Source: Rhodopseudomonas sp. AAP120
GTDB lineage: Bacteria > Pseudomonadota > Alphaproteobacteria > Rhizobiales > Xanthobacteraceae
Reading direction: 5' to 3'
Assembly: GCF_001295845.1 (NCBI RefSeq)
Contig: NZ_LJIC01000044.1
Coordinates: 1 to 51,719 of the forward strand
DNA length: 51,719 nt
Of the stretch, positions 8,043 to 15,982 are shown in pieces. A program made the position numbers and the translations under genes. The notes beneath the pieces were generated by a model that had not been told where the DNA came from, searched no databases, and saw only the letters and a list, made by a program, of their open reading frames with translations. The stretch's first letter is position 1. Each line of letters begins with the position of its first letter.

Positions 8043-8603
8043 ATGAAGCATCCGTCGAGTCGCGCGTTCTTCGCGTATTGGGACGCCCAGCGCGGCACCG
8101 CGCCGGCACCCGAACGCAGCGATATCGAGCCGAGCGCGGTCCGCGAATTGCTCGGCGATATTTTCGTGCTGTCCTGCGACGCGGCGGCCGGCTACCCGTT
8201 CCGGGTGGCCGGAACCCGGCTGTGCGCGCTGTTCGGCCGCGACATCAAGGGCGAAGCCCTGCCCGGGCTGTTTGCCGTCGACAGCCGCAGCGAATGCCAG
8301 GATATTCTCAGCGTCGTCGCCGAGGAGTCCCTCCCGTTGGTCGCCGGGCTGACCTGCAGCCTGCGCGGCGGGACGCTGGCGCATCTCGAGATGCTGCTGC
8401 TGCCGTTCGCGCCGCGGCTGCACACCCCGCTGAGCATGACCGGTTCGCTGGCAGTGGTCGGTCCCCGGCTCGACGGTGATCTCGGCGAGTTGCGGCTTGC
8501 CGCATGGCGGACGCTCGGCCGCCCCTCGCGGCGGCTGCGACCGCGGGTCCTGCGCAAATGGGAAGTGGCGCGCGGCCTGATGGTCTATGAAGGGCTGCGC
8601 TGA
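8043..8603 (+). CDS. Single-domain PAS_5 protein
   Basis: This 186-residue protein consists mainly of one PAS-like domain of the PAS_5 (PF07310) kind. The signature words are FFAYWDAQRG near the N-terminus and GDIFVLSCDAAAGYPFRVAGT, then LCALFGRDIKG, in the core, and there is a basic C-terminal tail. No output domain is attached, so it should signal through a partner. ATG 8043 is preferred over the in-frame ATG 7938 because conserved sequence starts there and an AGG-type ribosome binding site precedes it. Two perfect CtrA boxes upstream suggest cell-cycle control; single-domain PAS proteins such as Caulobacter MopJ also act in the CtrA circuit, but orthology is not claimed. Its 3' end overlaps the convergent crp-like gene by 19 bp. 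Confidence 0.82.
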   Translation: MKHPSSRAFFAYWDAQRGTAPAPERSDIEPSAVRELLGDIFVLSCDAAAGYPFRVAGTRLCALFGRDIKGEALPGLFAVDSRSECQDILSVVAEESLPLVAGLTCSLRGGTLAHLEMLLLPFAPRLHTPLSMTGSLAVVGPRLDGDLGELRLAAWRTLGRPSRRLRPRVLRKWEVARGLMVYEGLR

Positions 8604-9352
8604 ATCGCGCTGAAATCCGGCGTCGACCGCTGCAACGGCACCGGAGTCGTGCGCAGCGCCATCGGCAGCCTCGCCGAGGCGTCGGACAGATGGCATTCAC
8701 AGGCGCGCCGGCTCAGCGCCTCGACGTCGATGATCGCCATCCGGCCGCGGCTGTAGCGGATGACGCCCTTCTGCTGCAACGCATGAGCGATCAGCGAGAT
8801 GGTATTGCGTTTCACCCCGAGCATCTGCGCCATCAGATCCTGGCTCAGCAGCATCGCGTCACTGCCGCTCATCGCCCGGGATTGCAGCAGCCGCCGGCAC
8901 AGGCGCTGCTCGGCCGAATGCGCCGCATTGCAGGCGGCGGTCTGCTCGGCCTTGACGGCGCGCAGCCAAAGGTCGCGCGCCACCGCGGCGCGCAGCGCCG
9001 AACTCAGTTCGACCAGGGTCCGGAAATGACTGGCGTCGATCGCCGACGCCGTGCCGGGAAAGCGCACGATCGCAGCCGACGGCGCCGGCACGTCGTAGAG
9101 CGCAGCGCCGCTGCCGACCACGCTGTCGCGTCCGATCACGCCGGCCTCGATCGTTTCGCCGCGGCGCAGCCGCTCCATCGTCGAGACGATGCCGGCATGC
9201 GGGAAAATCACCTGCTTCACCGCGGCACCGGCTTCGACCAGCACCTGGCCGAAATCCATGTCGATGGTGCGCAGATGCGGACGCAGCAGATCGAAGTCGG
9301 ACGACGGCAGCGCGGCCAGCAGATCGTTCGGTGATTGGCGACTCGTCACCAT
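8585..9352 (-). CDS. Crp/Fnr family transcriptional regulator
   Basis: This 255-residue regulator has an N-terminal cyclic-nucleotide-binding-like beta-roll (about residues 15-125) and a C-terminal winged helix with LSQDLMAQMLGVKRNTISLI as the recognition region and QQKGVIRYSRGRMAIID as the wing. No Cys cluster of the FNR type is visible in the N-terminus, so it is unlikely to carry an Fe-S oxygen sensor; the RxS motif for cAMP is also not obvious. Such proteins are common in this group and usually have unknown effectors. ATG 9352 is preferred to an in-frame GTG at 9361 because a GGGTGGG stretch lies just upstream. It is convergent with the PAS gene. Confidence 0.87.
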   Translation of the reverse strand: MVTSRQSPNDLLAALPSSDFDLLRPHLRTIDMDFGQVLVEAGAAVKQVIFPHAGIVSTMERLRRGETIEAGVIGRDSVVGSGAALYDVPAPSAAIVRFPGTASAIDASHFRTLVELSSALRAAVARDLWLRAVKAEQTAACNAAHSAEQRLCRRLLQSRAMSGSDAMLLSQDLMAQMLGVKRNTISLIAHALQQKGVIRYSRGRMAIIDVEALSRRACECHLSDASARLPMALRTTPVPLQRSTPDFSAIQRSPS

Positions 9353-9510
9353 GGAACCCACCCGGCAATCGCCGGATGCGGCGCTGTTACGCGCTCCGGC
9401 AGGAACGTTTCCGACCGCCGCGCGCTGTCACGATATCGCGGCCCCAGCAACAACTAATCATGCCGCGGGGCGATAAAGTCCAGTTCGTACAACTACCCAA
9501 AATGAAAGCT

Positions 9511-9714
9511 TCAGACCGCTTTGGCCAATCGTTCGGTTGCCACCGGCGGCGACAGATGGTGAAGCGAGCTGCGGCGATCGGGCGGACCGCCGGCGTCCTC
9601 GGCGACCATGATGCAGCCGAGCAGAGCGGTGAGCACGCGCAATTCCTCTTCGACGTCCGCCGGCACATCGCGGCCGGAGCGCAAAGCGGCAAGGCTGTTG
9701 GTAAAGGTTGCCAT
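9511..9714 (-). CDS. Small hypothetical protein behind a FixK-like box
   Basis: This 67-residue, mildly acidic and helical protein begins MATFTNSLAALRSGRD and has no membrane segment or known motif. A clear GGAG ribosome binding site lies 7 nt upstream of the ATG at 9714. A TTGA-N6-TCAA motif sits 51 bp upstream at 9765-9778, which suggests expression under low oxygen. The family is not recognised. The coding call depends on the good start signal and coherent codon use. Confidence 0.55.
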   Translation of the reverse strand: MATFTNSLAALRSGRDVPADVEEELRVLTALLGCIMVAEDAGGPPDRRSSLHHLSPPVATERLAKAV

Positions 9715-10554
9715 CGGGATTCTCCTCAACGGAGTGTGCAATAACGCACGCGGCTTGGGGAGGATTGATCTCGCTCAAGCTTTGAAAAAGCATCGTGCAG
9801 TGCAACCATCTTCGGCCGGAGCTGCGGTTCCCAAAATTGGGGCATTGCCCTGGCCGAACGCGGCACAACACGGTGTCGGTCGGACCGCGACGAGCCAAAT
9901 TAGCATCAAGCTATCAGACATTTGCAGCGTAAGCCACACTCCGCAGCAGCGGCGCGCAGGGCGCGAAGGATTGTGCGCGCCCTTACCGGCGGCCCTGCTG
10001 CGGAGCATCGCGACGGACGGCAGCCGCCGCGACGTCCCGTCACACCCCCTCGCCCCCCGGTCCGCCGGGCTTGGCAGCGCTCAACTAGCCCGCGACAGCC
10101 GTACGTTTGCGCACGACCAGGCGCGAGATATTCGCGGGTTCATCATCACGACCGGGAGTGAGCAGCACAGATACTTGATGCGGCGTGATCATCATGCCGC
10201 TGACAGAGAATAATATGCTGCCGCGGCGGCGCAGTGCCGGGCCTGCACGCGTGACATCACTCACTTGCGACGCAGAAGTACAAACTAACTCCCGATATCA
10301 GGAGCAATCCTGGGCGCCGCATCAGCAGTGGATGAGTGGCCTGGTTATTCCGGGTTCCGGGCAGACAACGCAACGGCCCTATCGAAAAGTTGCACGGGGA
10401 TGACGATTCGTGTGCGCGGCGGATCTTCCGGCTGCAACACACGAGCGGGGGATGCAATGATCCGATTGTTGCGACGGATGTCCGATCAGGCCGGTCACTC
10501 GACCCACACACCGTATAGAAGGGACGGCGCGCCGCACTCCGCCGCCGATCCGCG
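9715..10554. other. 840-bp stretch without a recognisable gene
   Basis: Apart from the FixK-like box at 9765-9778 I see no supported gene. The open frames across this stretch have no good ribosome binding sites, signal peptides or recognisable motifs. The right end must hold the promoter of the sensor kinase at 10555. Decayed coding DNA or a non-coding transcript cannot be excluded. Confidence 0.55.
9765..9778 (-). promoter_or_regulatory. FixK/FNR-type box
   Basis: TTGATCTCGCTCAA fits the rhizobial FixK2 pattern TTGA-N6-TCAA and is close to the FNR consensus TTGAT-N4-ATCAA. It is centred about 57 bp upstream of the start of the small gene at 9714, which is compatible with a class II activator site and a short leader. 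Confidence 0.5.
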
Positions 10555-12828
10555 ATGATGGTGGAGCATGCCGACGCGTCGCTGCTGCGGGCGGTGTTCC
10601 AGGCCGCCCCGGAGGGCATTCTGCTGGTCGATCCGCAGCACCGTATCGTGCTGTTCAACCGCGCCAGTGAAGTCTTGTTCGGCTGGCCGGCCCGCGAGGC
10701 CCTCGGCGAAGACATCGCAACCCTGATCCCGGACTGGACACACCGGCCTTCCGCACCCCCCTCGCCGGCGCTGGCGCGGCGTGAGGACGGAACCGCCCTG
10801 ACCATCGCGCTCTCGACCGCGACCGTCGCGATCGGCGACGCCGCGTTCATCGTGGCCACTGCCCGCGAACTCGACGAAACCGAATTGCTGCGCGCGGACC
10901 GCGAGGCCGGCTCGTCGAACTTCCAGCGGCTGGTCGAAGGTGTCAGCGACTACGCGATCTATATGCTCGACGTCGACGGCCACGTCGTCAGCTGGAATCG
11001 CGGTGCGCAGCGGATCAAGCACTATACGGCCGCCGAGATTCTCGGCCGGCATTTCCGTATCTTCTATCCGCCGGACGCGTGTGCCGATCTCGAGCCCGAA
11101 CGCAATCTCGAACTGGCGCGCGACCGCGGCCGGTTCGAAACCACCGGCTGGCGGCTGCGCAAGGACGGTAGCGTGTTCTGGGCCCATGTGGCGATCCAGC
11201 CGCTGCGCGACGCCCGCGGCATGCTGATCGGCTACGCCAAGGTCACCAGCGACATCACCGAACAACGCCGTGCCGAACAGGTCATCCGCGAGGCCGACGC
11301 GCGGATCGCCACACTGATCGAGACTGTGGTTGACGGCGTGATCCTGACCGATCGGCATGGCCTGATCAGAACCTTCAATCTCGCCTGCCACCGGCTGTTC
11401 GGCTACGCGGCCGAAGACGTCATCGGCAGCCATATCTCGATGCTGATGCCGGCGGCGAACGCGGAGCTGGTGCAGTCGTTCTTCCGCTCCGGCCGGACCG
11501 CCGGCGCCGACGAACGCATCGGCAGCGTCCGCGAGATGACCGGCCTGCGCCGCGACGGCAGCACTTTCCCGATGGATCTGTCGATCGGCGAGACCGTGCA
11601 GGAAGGCGAGTCGGTATTCGTCGCGGTGATCCACGACCTTACCGAGCGCAAGCATACCGAGGAGCAGCTGGTACAGGCGCAGAAGATGGAGATCGTCGGC
11701 CAGCTCTCCGGCGGCATCGCGCACGACTTCAACAATCTGCTCACGGTGATCGTCGGCAACGCTGAATTTCTCTCCGACCAGCTCAAGGCACGGCAGGATC
11801 TGCGCAGCCTCGCCCGCGACATCGGCGAGGCCGGCCAGCGCGGCGCCGAACTGACGCAGCGGCTGCTCGCCTTCAGCCGCCGCCAGACGTTGAAGCCGGT
11901 CGAGATCGACTGCAACGAACTGCTGGAATCGATGCACAAGCTGCTGCGGCGGACCATGCGCGAGGACATCGCGATCGACACCGAGCTCGATGCCGACCTG
12001 CGCGCCGCCTATGCGGATCGCACGCAGCTGGAATCCGCCATCCTCAATCTCGCGCTCAACGCCCAGGACGCGATGGTCGGCGGCGGCCGGCTCAGCATCA
12101 CCACCGCCAACGTGTTGCTCGACACGTCCTATCAGCTCGTCAACAAGGACGTGCGCCCCGGTAACTACGTGCTCGTGGCGGTGACCGACAACGGATCGGG
12201 AATGCCCAAGGAGGTGCTCGATCGGGTGTTCGAGCCGTTCTACACCACCAAGGAGGTCGGCAAGGGCTCGGGGCTCGGCCTCAGCATGGTGTACGGTTTC
12301 GTCAAGCAGTCGAACGGCCACGTCTCGATCTACAGCGAGCCCGGGCTCGGCACCACCGTGCGGCTGTATCTGCCGGCGGCCGGCAACGGCAGGCCCCTCC
12401 CGGCGCAGGCCTCCGACGTCGTCGAGCATCTGGCGGCGCGCGGCGAAGTCCTGCTGATCGTCGAGGACGATCCGTTCGTGCGCTCCTACGCGGTGATGTG
12501 CCTGCGCAGCCTCGGCTACACCGTGATCGCCGCGATCGACGGCGCCGAGGCGCTGCAGATCCTCGACGGCGACACGCATATCGACATCCTGTTCACCGAT
12601 GTGGTGATGCCCGGCGGCATCAGTGGCTGGGAGCTCGCCGAGACCGCACTGTCGCGGCGCGGCGAGCTGCGCGTGCTGCTCACATCGGGCTATGCGCTCG
12701 ACACCATCGCGGGCCGCAGCCGCGGGCGCGGCGACCTGCCGATCCTGACCAAGCCGTATCGCAAGGCCGAGCTCGCGCAGCGGCTGCGCGACGTCATGGA
12801 CGCGCCCCCCGCCGGCCCCGACTGCTAA
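10555..12828 (+). CDS. Hybrid sensor histidine kinase with three PAS domains and receiver
   Basis: This 757-residue protein has three consecutive PAS domains (about residues 8-110, 122-240 and 245-365), a HisKA dimerisation domain with phospho-accepting His390 in GGIAHDFNNLL, an HATPase domain with the N box around Asn502 (NLALNAQDAM) and G boxes (DNGSGM, GKGSGLGLSMVYGF), and a C-terminal receiver domain with acidic pocket VEDDPF and Asp682 in FTDVVMPGG. No transmembrane segment is present, so it senses an internal signal through its PAS domains. A heme or flavin cannot be assigned from sequence. Histidine kinases of this architecture usually pass phosphate to a separate partner; none is adjacent, but a PilZ protein follows on the same strand 66 bp downstream. 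Confidence 0.93.
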   Translation: MMVEHADASLLRAVFQAAPEGILLVDPQHRIVLFNRASEVLFGWPAREALGEDIATLIPDWTHRPSAPPSPALARREDGTALTIALSTATVAIGDAAFIVATARELDETELLRADREAGSSNFQRLVEGVSDYAIYMLDVDGHVVSWNRGAQRIKHYTAAEILGRHFRIFYPPDACADLEPERNLELARDRGRFETTGWRLRKDGSVFWAHVAIQPLRDARGMLIGYAKVTSDITEQRRAEQVIREADARIATLIETVVDGVILTDRHGLIRTFNLACHRLFGYAAEDVIGSHISMLMPAANAELVQSFFRSGRTAGADERIGSVREMTGLRRDGSTFPMDLSIGETVQEGESVFVAVIHDLTERKHTEEQLVQAQKMEIVGQLSGGIAHDFNNLLTVIVGNAEFLSDQLKARQDLRSLARDIGEAGQRGAELTQRLLAFSRRQTLKPVEIDCNELLESMHKLLRRTMREDIAIDTELDADLRAAYADRTQLESAILNLALNAQDAMVGGGRLSITTANVLLDTSYQLVNKDVRPGNYVLVAVTDNGSGMPKEVLDRVFEPFYTTKEVGKGSGLGLSMVYGFVKQSNGHVSIYSEPGLGTTVRLYLPAAGNGRPLPAQASDVVEHLAARGEVLLIVEDDPFVRSYAVMCLRSLGYTVIAAIDGAEALQILDGDTHIDILFTDVVMPGGISGWELAETALSRRGELRVLLTSGYALDTIAGRSRGRGDLPILTKPYRKAELAQRLRDVMDAPPAGPDC

Positions 12829-12840
12829 CGAGACGTTAAC
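12825..12840 (+). promoter_or_regulatory. CtrA-like box, one mismatch
   Basis: CTAA-CGAGACG-TTAAC differs from the CtrA consensus TTAA-N7-TTAAC at one base. It overlaps the stop codon of the sensor kinase and lies 55 bp upstream of the PilZ gene start. It is weaker than the other CtrA sites in this window. Confidence 0.35.
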
Positions 12841-12894
12841 CCTGAGCACCCTAGGGTTGCAGGATCGAACGTCCGGCCGAGCAGCGGAATTTCC

Positions 12895-13506
12895 GTGTTG
12901 TTGCACAAACAGACCATCCAGCCGGCAACGGCCGAGCGACGCCGATTCCAGCGGGTGAAGGTGCATCTGCTGGGCCGCTACATGCTGCCCGACCGCCGCG
13001 AATTTCCCTGCCAGGTGATCAACATGTCGCCGGGCGGGCTGGCCATGCTGGCGCCCGGCATCGGCAATGTCGGCGACCGCGTCGTCGCCTACCTCGATCA
13101 TATCGGCCGCGTCGAAGGCAAGATCACCAGGATCATCGACAACGGCTTCGCCATGACGGTGGGCGCCACGCCGCGCAAGCGCGACAAGCTGGCGGCGCAG
13201 CTCACCTGGCTCGCCAACCGCGACATCCTCAATTTGCCGGAAGACCGCCGCCACGACCGCATCGTGCCGCGCAACCCGATCGCCGTGATGATCCTGGAAG
13301 ACGGCACGCGGATGAGTTGCCGGATCATCGACATGTCGCGCTCCGGCGCCGCGATCGCCGCCGAGCAGCGGCCGCCGGTCGGCTCCCAGGTGTTCCTCGG
13401 CCGCGTCCAGTCGCGCGTCGTGCGTCACCTCGACGATGGCTTCGCGCTCGAGTTCGTCCACGAGCAGCTCGAAGAGACGCTCGAAGATAGCGTTACCGCG
13501 CGGTGA
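12895..13506 (+). CDS. Tandem PilZ-domain protein
   Basis: This 203-residue cytoplasmic protein contains two PilZ-like domains. The first has the RRRFQR arm and the NMSPGG motif (residues about 16-45), which match the RxxxR and (D/N)xSxxG cyclic-di-GMP binding signatures. The second starts near residue 118 with HDRIVPR and has DMSRSG. Both domains therefore could bind c-di-GMP, although the second arm is less canonical. The start is a GTG at 12895 with a weak ribosome binding site. The transglutaminase-like peptidase downstream belongs to a family that includes LapG, another c-di-GMP-linked protein, so a surface or adhesion role is possible but unproven. Confidence 0.85.
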   Translation: MLLHKQTIQPATAERRRFQRVKVHLLGRYMLPDRREFPCQVINMSPGGLAMLAPGIGNVGDRVVAYLDHIGRVEGKITRIIDNGFAMTVGATPRKRDKLAAQLTWLANRDILNLPEDRRHDRIVPRNPIAVMILEDGTRMSCRIIDMSRSGAAIAAEQRPPVGSQVFLGRVQSRVVRHLDDGFALEFVHEQLEETLEDSVTAR

Positions 13507-13837
13507 ACGCCCGCGGCCTCGCGGCCGCTCCTCCGACAGCCTGACAGACGTCAAGCCGCGCCGCGCGCGGCCCGCCGTGCTGCGTTTCGCGGCCGCCGCG
13601 ATGGTTAACCGGCGCGCAGCCCGACCCGATTAGCAGCGGCGTTGCAGGCACTTGCGGCGTAATCGATCGAATTTGAATCAAATCCGATTGCATCAAATTT
13701 TATGCAAATTCGATTCAAGTATAAATCGAACGAGAGCTTGGTTTTACAAGTATTCGCCTCGACTTTACTGATTTGATTTAGCGGCCCTGCAAATCGTTTG
13801 TGCAAAACATGGTCCCAACAAGAAAACGGGGGCCACA
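13507..13837. other. AT-rich intergenic region upstream of the cysteine peptidase
   Basis: The part from about 13660 to 13790 is strikingly AT-rich compared with its surroundings. It holds several short dyads, including TTCGATT-N8-AATCGAA (13709-13730) and TTTGA-A-TCAAA, and a GGTTAACC palindrome near 13602. No gene is visible. It is most likely the promoter region of the peptidase gene, with room for a nucleoid-associated protein or a dedicated regulator. Confidence 0.55.
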
Positions 13838-14461
13838 ATGTTTGGTAGCAGGGGATTGCGGACGGGACTACTCATCGCCACCACGATGGTGGCGATCAAC
13901 GCGACGGCGCAGGCGGCCGAGAAGGTTCGCTACGCCAGCATCGGTGATACCACGCGCGCGCCGATCGGCTGGGTCGAATTCTGCGCCGATACTCCGGTCG
14001 AATGCCGCGGCGGCCGCACCCAGGCGCGCGACATCGTGCTGACGCAGACCGCCTGGCAGGACCTGCTGAAGGTCAATCGCTGGGTCAACGACAACGTCAA
14101 GCCGCTGACCGACATGGACCATTGGGGCGTAGTCGAGAAGTGGTCGCTGCCGACTGACGGTTACGGCGATTGCGAAGACTACGTGCTGCTGAAGCGCAAG
14201 ATGCTGATCGATGCCGGCTGGCCGCGCGAGGCGCTGCTGATCACGGTGGTGCGCGACAAGAAGAACGAAGGTCACGCGGTGCTGACGGTGAAGACCGACA
14301 AGGGCGAATTCATCCTCGACAATCAGAACGAGGACGTCGTCGCCTGGACCGAGACCGGCTACCGCTTCGTCAAGCGGCAGTCGCAGACCGACGCCAATGA
14401 ATGGGTCGCCCTCGGCGACAATCGCCCGGCCGTCGCCACCGCCAGCGCACAGCAGCGCTGA
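13838..14461 (+). CDS. Bacterial transglutaminase-like cysteine peptidase (BTLCP)
   Basis: This 207-residue exported protein has a signal peptide ending ATAQAA (about residue 27) and a BTLCP (PF06035) catalytic domain. The triad is Cys112 in GYGDCEDYV, His146 in NEGHAVLTV and Asp161 in ILDNQ. The family includes LapG, the periplasmic protease that releases adhesins when c-di-GMP falls. No lapD or adhesin gene is adjacent, so the substrate is unknown, although a PilZ protein lies upstream. The ATG at 13838 is the first start with a signal peptide behind it; the ribosome binding site is GGGGG-like. The 33-bp repeat with a terminator-like hairpin follows 90 bp downstream. Confidence 0.9.
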   Translation: MFGSRGLRTGLLIATTMVAINATAQAAEKVRYASIGDTTRAPIGWVEFCADTPVECRGGRTQARDIVLTQTAWQDLLKVNRWVNDNVKPLTDMDHWGVVEKWSLPTDGYGDCEDYVLLKRKMLIDAGWPREALLITVVRDKKNEGHAVLTVKTDKGEFILDNQNEDVVAWTETGYRFVKRQSQTDANEWVALGDNRPAVATASAQQR

Positions 14462-14550
14462 GGCCGCGACACCACCGACCACACAGGAGCATTCGAACAC
14501 ACGATCCGGTCAAATCCCCACCCCTCCCCGTCCCAGATCGGATCGTGCGC

Positions 14551-14583
14551 GGCCAGCCTCCCCCAAGGCTGGCCGCAACCTTT
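14551..14583. repeat. Left copy of 33-bp direct repeat (putative attL)
   Basis: An exact 33-bp repeat of 17877-17909. It contains a 9-bp stem (GGCCAGCCT / AGGCTGGCC) with a 6-nt loop followed by GCAACCTTT, so it looks like the terminator of the peptidase gene on its left. The flanking bases differ on both sides, so the identity ends sharply. A tyrosine-integrase remnant lies just inside, as expected for an attachment-site duplication. Confidence 0.72.
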
Positions 14584-14742
14584 GATAAGTCCAGAAACTC
14601 TGATTTTGCTGGGCTTTTGCGGCTGCTCGATGCCGCTATCGTGCAGAACGATCGCAGAACCGCGCAGGCCAGAGCGTGGAAAATCCGTGGAATTTGTTCT
14701 CGACGCGTTCGCGCTTGCGCCGGCCGGCTCCGAGCGCTTCAA

Positions 14743-14915
14743 TTGGCGGCATGCAAGGCCGGAGCCCATGGCTTGTCGAAGCGCTGGCTGCAGGATTGGC
14801 TCGCCAAACACCCGGTAGACGCGCAGGGCCGGCCTTTCTACAGTCAGGTCGGGCGGACGAAGCTGTTCCGGGAGAACGATATCGCCCGCATTCTCGACGC
14901 CACGATGGTTACACC
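14743..14915 (+). pseudogene. Excisionase/HTH-like remnant
   Basis: The translated words GLSKRWLQDWLAKHPVDAQ, GRPFY and VGRTKLFRENDIARI (about 14770-14900) resemble the small winged-helix DNA-binding protein often encoded just ahead of tyrosine integrases in this bacterial group. There is no clean ATG or ribosome binding site; the frame is open on both sides and runs into the integrase without a stop. I infer a decayed or poorly started excisionase. Confidence 0.4.
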
Positions 14916-15982
14916 ATGCCGCTCAAGCTCGTCCCCGCCCCGCAAAGGCAAAAGCCCGAATTGGACGATCCGCGGGACATACCTCGGCGTCCGTGTGGAC
15001 AGAAGCGCAGGAACTCCTCGGAAGGCCGTTGCCGAACAACAGCGCAAGCTCCTCGAGGGGCGCATCGAACGTGGTGAGTTTCCAGAAAAACCCGCCGCCC
15101 CGTCAGGCGAAACGTCCATCGCCGCCGCCGTCGCGTACATGCGCAGCGGCGGCGAACGTGAGAACCTCGCCCGGCTGATCAGCTACTTCGGCGAAACGCC
15201 GATCACCGACATCGGACAGACCGAGATCGACGCCGCCGCGCTGGCGCTCTACCCCACAGCAACGCTCGCCACCCGCAACCGCAAGGTCTACACGCCGGTG
15301 TCCGCAGTGCTACACCGCGCCGGCCGGGATATTCAGTTCAAGCGGCCGAAGGGCGCCAGGGGCAGGATCGTCACGGACTTTCTCTGCGTCGACGACGCTT
15401 TTGCCATCATTGCCGCGGCCGATCGCGACGATCCGGCCTCCGGCATGCTGCTGCGCTTCCTGTTGTACACCGGCTGCCGGATCAGCGAAGCTGATGGCGC
15501 TACGCTGGGAGCAGATCGATTTCGATCTCGGCGTCGCCTACATCGCCACCAGCAAGAACGACGATCCCCGCACGGTGCTGCTTCAGGCCGAGCTACGCGA
15601 GGAAATGCGGGCCTTCGCCAAAGGCACGACCAGCGGCGGAGTCTTTCCGTTCCGCCAAGGCGGCGGCCTGAAGGATCGTCTCGTTCGCGCCAAACTCGCG
15701 GTGTGCGGCATAACGACGAAGCCCCGCAAGCACGGCGACACTAAAGCCGATCGGCGCATCCCGCCTCACCGCCTTGCCTTCGTCGGCTTCCACACGTTCT
15801 GCCACACCTGGGCGACGTGGATGCGCCGCCATGGTGGCGCCGACGTGCAGGGCTTAGTCGCCACCGGCCGTTGGCGCGCCCCCCGCTCGGCTGCGCGGTA
15901 TGCGCACGTCGCCGCGCGAGAGGAATGGAGGCGGGTCGATTTGCTACCGAAGCCTCAAACCGGCCGCGCCTTACCCGAATGA
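14916..15982 (+). pseudogene. Tyrosine recombinase/integrase, two frameshifts
   Basis: The start MPLKLVP at 14916 is in one frame; the continuation GKSPNWTIRGTYLGVRVDRS is in a second, consistent with one extra C in the run at 14932-14940. The frame shifts again near 15488, where removing one A restores TGCRISELMALRWEQIDF. The catalytic domain retains the first Arg in TGCRISE and the Tyr in SAARYAHV, but the box-II motif reads HTFCH where HxLRH is usual, so the second Arg is Cys. The gene therefore appears dead, unless the frameshifts are sequencing errors. Its 3' end overlaps the convergent cargo gene by 12 bp. Confidence 0.8.

Noticed and set aside
9608-10213. 201-codon plus-strand frame in the 840-bp gap
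   Set aside because: It overlaps the small minus-strand gene, lacks a ribosome binding site and has no recognisable motif.
10495-13554. 1019-codon minus-strand open frame opposite the sensor kinase and PilZ genes
   Set aside because: It is antisense to two clear genes, is rich in Arg, His, Asp and Ala as expected from a GC-rich shadow frame, and has no motifs.
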